A stretch of 64,000 nucleotides of DNA from Erythrobasidium yunnanense. Its lineage: Eukaryota > Basidiomycota > Cystobasidiomycetes > Erythrobasidiales > Erythrobasidiaceae. This document shows positions 55,964 to 64,000 of the stretch, one piece after another. The first letter of the stretch is position 1; every line of letters begins with the position of its first letter. Location: positions 750,318 through 814,317 of the forward strand of contig BCJC01000002.1 of NCBI GenBank assembly GCA_001600175.1, read 5' to 3'. Under the pieces are notes generated by a model. It saw nothing but the letters and a program-made list of their open reading frames with translations, was not told the origin of the DNA and ran no database searches. The position numbers were made by a program, and so were the translations under genes.

Positions 55964-57425
55964 CTACTTTGACAAAGAGACAGAGAAGCACGGATCGAAT
56001 GGTAAGCCAGAGCATCGAGAAGCAGGGTCGGCCAAATTTGGAACATGAGCGTAGCCAGCTGGATCGATGACGAGTGGTCTCATGCTTGGCGGACTGGGAA
56101 GTAGAGCGGTCAGTCTGGCTGGCCTTTGGTAGCGGGAAATCACGTACTCTTCGTCCGATCTCTCGGCTTCGTACGAGAGCCTGTCAAGCAGCGGCGGAAT
56201 ATTGTAATATATGTGTTGGGCGTCGAGCATGGCACAGAAGCTGGCGCGGAAATGCTGTAACATTGGATAGTCGAAAACGCCCTGCTCGACATGTACATCG
56301 GCTTGTCCTCCTTCTTGGATTGAATCTTCCAGAGTTTTGCAATAGTCACACCTCCCCGAAGGCAGTTTTGCTCTCCAAACCATATCCCAAAGGTGCCCCA
56401 AGAGCCCAAGCCAGTCGATTTCGAGGACGAGATGGCGAAGAGATGGATAGGCTTTGTTGGCAAAGGCTCGGTACAAGTGAGCTACACTCCACATGCCGTA
56501 CTCTTCGTCGACTGTGAGATGCAGGTATGCCAGCGAGGGTGGGAAGTTGCCAGTTTCACTTTCCAAAAGTGGACAGGTGAGTTGTTTCAGAGCTGGAAAG
56601 TACCTAGAGACTACCTGGTCGAATTGTCTATCGTAGTCGCGCTCGCAAGAGCAATCGAAGAATTCGTCACCATCGATCCTGAGCGTCTCAATGTGGACCC
56701 ACGGCGCAAGAGTACGCTCAAAACAGTTGGCCATCTCAAATGCACAGTCCGCAATGCTGAGAGACGTGAGATACGGCAGGCTGGTCGTTGGTAGAAACCA
56801 ACCTGCATGTCCAGGAGCCTGATAGAGCTCGAATGCTGCAGGGAATCGTATAGTCGATAATATGAACTTTCGTTCCGTAGTGATCTATCGATTATGCTCA
56901 TCGATGAGACGTGAGGCAGCTGTCGAAGTAGCGGAACGAAGGAGTCGAAGAAAAATAGTGATTCTTGGTTTGGCTTGAGCACGAGGGAAATATGCCACAC
57001 GGAGGTTCCGAGCCTCTGCAGCCAGCCTCGTGCAACTCGCAGGGGTGCATCTTCCAGAGTAAGCGAGAGTCGCGGGGCGAGCATGCTTGATCCCGCAGCA
57101 GCCGCGCCTATACCAAGGCCAACGAGCAGCTCGCATGAACAGGAATGACTATACCGTTCGTGTGCGATGGTAATTGCCGTGACATTGTCTGCCGGGAAGC
57201 GTTGGCGGATGAAGCGGTCCCGCCCGACATAGAACTCCACGCGCTCCTTCGTCTGTATACGACGCTCTGAAAGAGGGTTGATTGCAAGACAGCTAAAGCT
57301 CGTCGGCACGTTGAAATGAGGGCGCGGAGGTCGGCGGTCCTGTCCAGTTGCGGTTTCCTTTCATCGCGGGGAGCGATGCAGTATTGTCCAATTTTGATGA
57401 GAAGCTCATCCGGAAGCTGTAGCAT
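55964..57425 (-). pseudogene. F-box/LRR-like array member F5, broken by two frameshifts
   Basis: Starts MLQLPDELLIKIGQYCIAPR at 57425 and continues LRALISTCRRALAVLQSTLF. Near 57250-57262 the family pattern changes frame (KERVEFYVGRDRFIRQRFPA, APRLSLTLEDAPLRVARGWL, PLLRQLPHVSSMSIIDRSLR), and again near 56790-56800 (LPYLTSLSIADCAFEMANCF). The rest is open: LTCPLLESETGNFPPSLAYL, LRHLVLEIDWLGLLGHLWDM, C-X2-C in GRCDYCKTLED, and C-X7-C in RCSGLPFDPCFSVSLSK. The KQxKL part of the module is weak or lost. Two independent shifts support a pseudogene rather than a single sequencing slip. Confidence 0.75.
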
Positions 57426-57721
57426 GGTTGCTACAAGTTTCGAAGCAGTCGGTAGGAGCAAGAGGCTTGACAGAAGAGGTCAGTACATTGCAATCTTCGT
57501 CGGCTATGGATGAAATGGATTATGCAGCAGACAAGATGAAAGCTATGCTACACATGCCGCTGTCGTGCATTTATGCTATTCCGCTGGGGTTGCAATCAGT
57601 ATGCGCAAGCTATGCGCTCTGAGCTCTGTAAAGACTATAGACAGTATAATAAGCATCAAGCGGTAAGGCTCGACACTATGGCGCTAGCGCTCAAGTGCCT
57701 GTTATGGCAGCCTTCCCCTCC
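57426..57721. other. Spacer between F5 and F6
   Basis: About 300 bp, F5 promoter relic and F6 3' flank. Nothing recognised. Confidence 0.4.
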
Positions 57722-59264
57722 CTAGACGATTCTATGGTATTCTGCCAGGTCTTGTGATATAGAACCGTAGAAGCATGGCTGGAATGGGAAGCCGCGGCAC
57801 CGCGTCCTAATCCCCATCAAAGGGCCCAGAGTCATCTGGCCGTCGGGTCCGGGTCCAGCTTGTAGCTGTTGCTGTTTGTAAAACTTTCTTCTCGATGAAG
57901 GCGGGCTACCGAGTCTTCGCTCTAATCTAGAGGTGTTCGTGTCAGCCTGCAACGATAGATCTTGATAGGGGCAGCCCTTACAAATCAAACATCGTGGAAT
58001 ACGGCTCCATGACGAGTTCAATGCCCACCTTGTCACAGCCAGACAGGACATTGGCTTGAAAGTGGCGGAGCATGAGATCCGCAAAGTATTCGAAATAGTC
58101 CTCTGGGACGGAATCTTCGTCCATCGGCATGTCATCTCGAAAGACACAATAATCACATCTGTCTCCGGCCGGTAGGATCCGATAGTGTCTCTGCATGAGG
58201 AGTAGATGGGCCATACGCCAATCTATGTCGAGAACTATCTGTCGTAGATGGGGATAGGCGCCAGCAAAGATTGCCTTGAAAAGAGTCGTAACACATTCCA
58301 GGTCGACCTCCTCCAGCTCCGTTATACGTAGGAATACTAGCGATTGTGGGAAGCTCCCTATATTTTTACTGTCGGACAATGAGCAGGTGAGGCGCTCAAC
58401 GTTCGGGAAAAGAGTGGAAACGAATCGCCCGATAGGCCCCAAAAACGGCCACCAATGTTCGCGGATGTGGCGATCCCGATAAGATTCTCTGTTGATTACG
58501 AGCGTCCTGACCGATGGTAGAGGCTCCGTCTCGTGAAGGTATGCATCGGAGGCTGTCACAGAGTATTCCGAAAAGCTGAGCAATTTGAGGGATTTTGCCC
58601 TGAAATTGGGCAGCTCTGGAAGGGAGATGCTCAACAGCTTAATCCTATCATCCTTCTCTAGGTACTCCCATAGCTCAGCGAACGTATTCGGACTGATACC
58701 ATGTTCGTCAACAACGGACATGGAAATCAACGCAGGGAGGATTGCCAAGAAAAGGCCTACACCCTCGAAGAATGTATCAGGCAGGTGCTTGGAGCTCAGT
58801 TTGAGGGAGACGTGCTGTACGCGGGTCGCGATCTCGTTAGGCCAGAAGCAGATGGCTGACGGTGAAAGATTTTCGAAGCAAAGGGATAGATCTTTCGCGA
58901 GGACTGTGGTCTGAATGAAAAGCAGGACGGCAAGATTGATGAGTGTCGTGTTATTCGGGCCTAGCAGCTCATCGCTCCGCTGAGCCAGCTTCAGTTGCCG
59001 AACAGTGCCAGGCGGAAGATGCTTCTGGATGAAGCGACCACGTTCGACGTAGTATTCTACATGAGTTGTAAGGTCTCCGTCCCAGTAGACGAAGGTGACG
59101 CTTTCAAAAAGGACGGGTCTGAGCAACGCCAGACAGCGCTTGCATGTGAGCATGAGGGCGAGGAATTCGCGTCGCCTGCTTCCGCGCCAGAATGGATCAT
59201 CTTCTGCCAGAAAGATGTAGTGCTTTGCGATCTTGTGAATCAGCTCGTTCGGCAAGCGCTGCAT
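57722..59264 (-). CDS. F-box/LRR-like protein, array member F6 (intact)
   Basis: ATG 59264: MQRLPNELIHKIAKHYIFLA, then LMLTCKRCLALLRPVLFESV, RFIQKHLPPGTVRQLKLAQR, LCFENLSPSAICFWPNEIAT and RVQHVSLKLSSK. Leucine-rich blocks follow (LAILPALISMSVVDEHGISP, LLSISLPELPNFRAKSLKLL, LFPNVERLTCSLSDSKNIGS, LRQIVLDIDWRMAHLLLMQR), C-X2-C in DRCDYCVFRDD, and a conserved end, DKVGIELVMEPYST. A GTAAGG donor after TMFD joins to ERRLGSPPSSRRKFYKQQQL; the module continues GPDGQMTLGPLMGIRTRC and RGFPFQPCFYGSISQ, with a short extra tail to stop 57722. No lesion was seen, so this copy is probably functional. Confidence 0.78.
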
Positions 59265-59514
59265 GGCTGTTTCGAATGTTGCGGTTGGCAAGAGCGAACG
59301 CAGAAAGACGATCGCAATGGAGATATAGCACCTAAGAATACTAATACAAACAGCATAGCGTTGAGGAGATGGTCTAACAACTGCTGCACCCTCCCCAAAG
59401 TCGCAACTTGGTGTGTTTTAGGGTCTTGCACTTTCTGATGTCCCTACAAGCGAGTACAGTATCAAATACATCTCTTTTAGCAGCTTCGCAATGTCTGTTA
59501 AGCGACTCCGTCGA

Positions 59515-61033
59515 TTAGGGAAAGGAGCCATAGAAGCACGGTTCGAAGGGTAATCGAAGACACTCCGTGCTGAGTTTAGCGGGTCCACCTATGGCGATTC
59601 TTCCATCTGCTCTTCTCTTCAACTTGTGTTGTTTGTATTTCTTGCCATCGGAGCGGTCTTTAGGTATGTACCTTTCTGCATATCTGCAAAGCGAATGTTG
59701 AACCAACTCAGTTCGCAGTATCGATAAGACAGGCCTCTTACCTTGAAGAAGCACCCCTAACTTCACATGGCAAAGGAGTGATGTTGTATCCGATGCTGGC
59801 TTTGTCGAGCGTTTCGCATAGCTTCTTGTTAAGGTTTCCAAGCATGAGATATTTGACATCCTCCTCTTCGTCTTGAGACTGATATTGCTCATCTTCCTGT
59901 ACTTCGTGCCCTTCTTCCATCTCGGGCCCCAGCAGTTTGCAGTAATGGCACCAGTCTGACGACGAGTATTCCCATTCCGGAACGTCGAGGTCCAGCAAGA
60001 TGTCCATCCACTCAATGTCCAGAATGAAGCGCCGTAGGGCTGGGTACAGTCCAGCAGTGATGAATTTGCAAAGATGGGACATGCCTTCCGCTCCATAATA
60101 GTCGTCCGTGCTGATGTGTAAGTATTCCAAGCAGGCCGGAAAGGTGCCTGCCTTGTATGTGTGTAGGGGACAGGAGAGGCTCTGCACGTTTGGACAGAGC
60201 AGTCTCACTAGCTGATACAGATTTCCTTCGAACTCTCTTCGAGGCTGAAACTCGGCATCCTTCCCGGATCTAATCTCCAGGCTCTGCACGGTGTCCAGAG
60301 AGGTTATGTGACCGATATGCTTTGATATCCTATATAGATCGCCTTCTGTGAGGGCCAGAGATCGCAGGGAAGGGACCGCAATATTGGGCAATTGTTTGAC
60401 CCGAACATCCAGGGTTTGAATACTCGTCGCATACTGTAGGTAATCGACCAAGCGGGTAAAGTAGCTTGCATGCAGGCCGTACGTGTCGACAATGGACAGA
60501 GATGTTAATTTGGAAATCCGTAGGAAAGGGACAGCGGAGGAGAAGATGCCCGGAGGTGGAATTGCTGAAGTAGATACAAGAGAAATGTGTTGGACGCGTT
60601 TCGCTGTCTCCTCCAGCCAGTACTGTATCGTGTTCAGGGGCAGATCCTTCAGGTAGAGCGAGAATTTGTGTTTGATAGCATTTGATCGCACAAATGCGGT
60701 TACCGCCAGGTTTACGAGTAACTCCGTATTTGGAGACAGTGCTTTGCTACCCTTGCGAATGAGAATGAGCTACTGGACGGTGCGTCGTGGGAAGTGACGG
60801 CGGATGTAGCGGTCGCGTTCAAAGTAAAATGCAACGCGCTCTTGTATGTCACGATCTTTGTATCTGTAAGTGACGCTTTGGAAGAGGATGCGTCGCAAGA
60901 TGAGGAAGCGTTTGCAAGTGAGGATCAGGGCGCGCAGATGGTCGGTCCTGTCGAGCAGGCCTTTCCATTCGTCGCGGAGAGTAATGGTATAGAGTCCTAT
61001 CTTCTGTAGCAGCTCATTTGGAAGCTGCAGCAT
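59515..61033 (-). pseudogene. F-box/LRR-like array member F7, single in-frame stop
   Basis: ATG 61033: MLQLPNELLQKIGLYTITLR, LRALILTCKRFLILRRILFQ, ERDRYIRRHFPRRTVQ, then TAG at 60770-60772 exactly where relatives have Glu or Lys after GTV. The same frame goes on without another stop: AFVRSNAIKHKFSLYLKDLP, RVQHISLVSTS, LTSLSIVDTYGLHAS, LCPNVQSLSCPLHTYKAGTF, LRRFILDIEWMDILLDLDVP, C-X2-C in DWCHYCKLLGPE, and DKASIGYNITPLPCE. The GTAAGA intron leads to the module KKYKQHKLKRRADGRIAIGG and ECLRLPFEPCFYGSFP. A single GAG-to-TAG type change would explain it. Recently inactivated, or a base-call error. Confidence 0.75.
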
Positions 61034-61531
61034 GGTCTCGAGTGATTGAGGTGCGGAGCAAAACAAAGGGGAGACGCGTCGGGATCTGAGGCAATGACGG
61101 ACAGGCAGCAGATGTAAAAAAATCGCACATAGCAATAGCAGGAGAGGAAACACCAAGAACGTATAAGAATTCCGCATTCGCATGACGCGGCAACCTGGGT
61201 CGAAAAGTGGGTTGATGCGATTGGAGCAAAAAATGCAAGGCGTCAGACTTCCGACCCTGGAGTATATCTCTTCTTTGCTGGTGATCGCTTCAGGAGCTGA
61301 AGAGTACTTTGTCTCGGCTGTCGCGAATGTATAAGTAGAGATGCTGCGAAGCAAGCCATATTGCAGCAAATCCAAGCGGTCGGTCTCGACAAGGATACTT
61401 ACGGATAGAGTGTTATGTAATTTGGAAGGTGAAGATTATTTCCCTTGGCTACTCAGCAAGAGGTAAAGGATTTTGTGCTAGCTTCGAAGCTCGAGCTTCC
61501 TTCTGTTCCGAGCTACCTTGCTTGCTCAAGG
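61034..61531. other. Spacer between F7 and F8
   Basis: About 500 bp. Upstream of the F7 ATG the frame is open to an ATG at 61375 and includes a strongly hydrophobic stretch (TFLVFPLLLLLCAIFLHLLP). If used, it would give F7 a membrane anchor, but paralogues do not share it. No other gene. Confidence 0.4.
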
Positions 61532-62820
61532 TCATGGCAAGGTTACGAATGGCATCGGCAGACAGCAATCTTTACACAGTCGAAGGTGATTTGGCCAGTG
61601 CGGGACGGAGCCATAGAAGCATGGGGAGAGAGGGAGCCCGCTACAATGCGTGCTGACATCCATCAAGAATCCCAGCTGCATCTGACCATTCAGCGAAGCC
61701 TTCAATTTCTGCTGCTTGAAAGTCTTCTTGTAGGGAGCATACTTCGAGTCGGCTTGCGACACCGAGCTATACGAATGGGTAATCAGTCTGGTCGAGTTGA
61801 TGTAGTACAGAGGAGGCGTACCGAGATGCAGTTGTAGCAGGATATTCGCAGTAAGCTGACTTGTCGTAGAATGGATTGATGGTATACTCAATGCCTGTTC
61901 GTTCTATCATGGAAGAGAAAGTGTCGCGAATGTGCTGAAGAATCAGGAATTCGACGGCTTCGTATCTGGAGTCCTCATCCTCGTCCTCATCTTCTCCTAG
62001 GGCGCCTTCCGCGTCCTCTACCAAATGGCAATAGTTGCATCTGTTCGCGGGTGCCAGTGCTCCCCAACGCCCTAGCTTATGCTTATCCAACATGTACTCC
62101 CAATCGATGTCCAGAAAGATGTGCTGAAGTATAGGATAATTTCCAGAGGTAATTGCCGTGCAGAAATTCGAGATACTCTTGAAGCCGATGTCCTCTATTG
62201 CTGTGACATGAAGCTGTACCATAGAAGTAGGGAAATAGCCTAGCTTGGCTGAGGCCAGGGAGCACTCTACACGCTCAACTTTGGGGCAGAGGGTCGAGAC
62301 CAAGTCGCCGATGCGGCCTTTGAAAGTCGAATCGACATGAAATGTGTATGGGCCTACGTGCCAGCTATTGTCTATTACCAGTGTCTTGACCGTACACAAT
62401 GGCTGTATGTTGTGGATATTGCGTTCAAGATGTTTGAGGGCCTCTTCTTTGATGGTAAGAGCCTGGAGGGAAGCCGCCCTGACGCTCGGCAAGACTGGAG
62501 AATTCACGTGGAGCACCTTGATCTTATTGGCTTGCTCGAAGTATTTGAATAGCCGCGAGGAATATCTTTCCTGAGTACCGTGTAAGTCGATGATGTATAC
62601 GGATGCCAAGATGGAGAGCCGACTGAGAAATTTGGCGGCACCTTTAAAGAAGGAATGGCACGTATATTCGGAAGTCAGCACGAGGGAAACATGTTGAACC
62701 TGGTGCGAGACGCCTTTCAGCCAGTGCTGCTGCACCGACATTGGTGTGTCCTTGAAGTACAGCGATAATTGAGGAGCGATAGCTGATGTTCGACTAAGAA
62801 AGGTTACGGGAGATGGAACG
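61532..62820 (-). pseudogene. F-box/LRR-like array member F8, missing its 5' third
   Basis: Family similarity starts abruptly near 62,815 at APQLSLYFKDTPMSVQQHWL and QVQHVSLVLTSEY; an in-frame stop lies just upstream, and no F-box or RDRFI block is found before it. The rest is open: FLSRLSILASVYIIDLHGTQ, LCPKVERVECSLASAKLGYF, LQHIFLDIDWEYMLDKHKLG, C-X2-C in NRCNYCHLVED, ERTGIEYTINPFYD. A GTACGC donor after TTAS joins to RSVSQADSKYAPYKKTFKQQ and KLKASLNGQMQLG, with C-X7-C in HCSGLPLSPCFYGS and an extended tail to 61532. 5'-truncated duplicate; expression unlikely unless a new promoter was captured. Confidence 0.75.
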
Positions 62821-63178
62821 AAGTGACATATAACGTTTTATCCTTCGGTTTTCTTTTGTTGAGCTATAAGCTTATAACGATCGGTGGGGCACCACGCTTG
62901 ACGCCCGAAAATAGGACAAAAGAACTTTGCATTGAATCAACAAACCGGTCTATGCGCGTATATTGTACATTTAGGACATCCACGTCCAAGGTGGGAGTTA
63001 GAGCGGCGGCGCTACGAGTACACCTAGCGAGCTCTCGGTCATGGGATAACTGTACGCTCATCGGAGAGAGGTGACGCGTGCTTCTAGGGCACACCTGGGG
63101 ATGCAAGGCGCGGCCTGATCCAAGGGTCTCGCTGAATACAACGCAAAGGACACTACAGTATGGTGTTCGCTGATGAGC
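62821..63178. other. Breakpoint sequence upstream of F8
   Basis: About 360 bp where the missing F8 5' end should be. No F-box family similarity, no gene and no transposon end recognised. Confidence 0.4.
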
Positions 63179-63704
63179 TTAGGTAGGCCGGGAATAGGGA
63201 AACTTCAAATGCGTTTGAGGTCTACTGCACAAGGAATTATCACTGCGCTCCCAGCAGGCTGATATGTCATCGCAATATTCGCAAGAATCAAAGTTTTTCT
63301 CCAGCGCGGTAGGTGAAACGAGGCATGCGTGTAACCTGGTGAAGGAGGAGATTATGATGATCAGGTCGTCTTGCTCGCCGAAGAGTATGGACATTCCGCA
63401 GAGGAAGCCGAACATCCCGAGGGGCCGTATGACAAGCGTAACATGCTTTAGAGCTGTCACCTTGGACAGGAGTACCGTCGATCCAGATAAAGCCTAAGAG
63501 GCGGTAAGCCTTGATGATATTCCCTGCTGTACGACTCTTGGCTGTAACAGCAGGCTCAGCTAGTCTCCAGCAATACTTTTCCACTTGAGAGCTCATCAAC
63601 ACTGATAAGCGCAGTAATTGAAGAAAAAGAAGGCGCAGGGTCTCGCTCTGCTCTGAAAGAACCCTCAGTCCGGTAGTTGTGAAAAGGACGGAGAGCGAAG
63701 ACAT
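63179..63704 (-). pseudogene. Degraded F-box family relic, F1-like
   Basis: A frame reading GSTVLLSKVTALKHVTLVIR and PLGMFGFLCGMSILFGEQDD resembles the F1 stretch WTSTILHRVKHVTVIAGV with SIILLLSVLLGADSPLSSL. The surrounding sequence lacks a continuous frame or F-box start. This suggests an old ninth member of the F1/F2 subfamily. Weak: similarity judged by eye only. Confidence 0.3.
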
Positions 63705-64000
63705 CAGTTACCGGCACAACGAACAAAAGATACTCCACCAGAAGCACAAGCAGCGCCCGCAAAGACCGTGGAGAAATTTGTGTAACCCGGACTTGGATTT
63801 TAACGGATTAATGGAGCAGGGGCCAGCAGGCATGTCAGTAGATCAGATGTGACAGGGCCAGTCCAGTCCAGGGCGGATGGTACGTTGTATAGACTGTTCA
63901 TCGGGGGAGAAGAGGTACTGCTCTTCAGAGAGAACCGGATTTCTGGACCAAGGGAAGCAGCGCCATCGAGGAGACGTACGGAGATGGGTAGATATGCGCC
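63705..64000. other. Window end, no gene resolved
   Basis: About 300 bp. A minus-strand frame is open for about 160 bases to the window edge but shows no family motif. It could belong to the next array member or to spacer. Confidence 0.3.

Noticed and set aside
61034-61375. In-frame upstream extension of F7 with a hydrophobic segment
   Set aside because: Not shared with paralogues, which begin at the MLQLP motif; likely open by chance.
1-64000. tRNA, rRNA, CRISPR, terminal-repeat or transposase-bearing elements
   Set aside because: None recognised on reading either strand; a covariance-model and repeat search would be needed to exclude small ones.

Overview
The window is nuclear DNA of a filamentous or dimorphic fungus, most likely a basidiomycete. 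Genes are dense, on both strands, and cut by many short introns (about 50-65 nt, GT-AG with a few GC-AG; CTAAC/CTGAC-like branch sites). The products are typical fungal proteins: RIM13/PalB calpain, PBS2 MAPKK, PKA, a SUR7/PalI-type membrane protein, NAB2. I see no bacterial operons, tRNA, rRNA, CRISPR array or recognisable transposon. Exon joins were worked out by hand from splice signals, reading frame and recalled family motifs, so they are models.

Layout. 1-2.9 kb: 3' part of a large disordered protein. 3.0-6.5 kb: MscS-type channel with an EF hand. 6.6-9.9 kb (minus): RIM13-like calpain protease. 10.1-12.3 kb (minus): PKA catalytic subunit. 13.3-16.9 kb: two divergent membrane proteins. 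17.2-18.9 kb (minus): a glycosyltransferase. 19.7-22.4 kb: PBS2-type MAPKK. 23.1-26.4 kb: hormone-sensitive-lipase-like hydrolase, convergent with a haspin kinase (to 31.2 kb). Between these two lies a run of 100 N flanked by identical 1,658-bp sequences, which looks like an unmerged contig overlap. 31.8-34.7 kb: CPSF6-like RNA-binding protein and an unknown conserved protein. 35.1-36.9 kb (minus): a tandem pair of small unknown paralogues that share an 8-residue first exon and a promoter block. 37.8-47.6 kb: NAP1, a GT25-like glycosyltransferase, NAB2, mitochondrial uS2m, a PQ-loop protein and a small membrane protein.

48-64 kb is different: a tandem, same-strand array of at least eight F-box/LRR-like paralogues plus a relic, some intact and some broken. 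Six of them share a C-X2-C motif and a separate-exon C-terminal module with C-X7-C that I do not recognise. This expanding and decaying family is the best candidate here for something undescribed.

Several genes are stress or nutrient signalling components (RIM13 for alkaline pH, PBS2 for osmostress, PKA for cAMP, MscS for hypo-osmotic shock), but they are separately transcribed and I infer no cluster.
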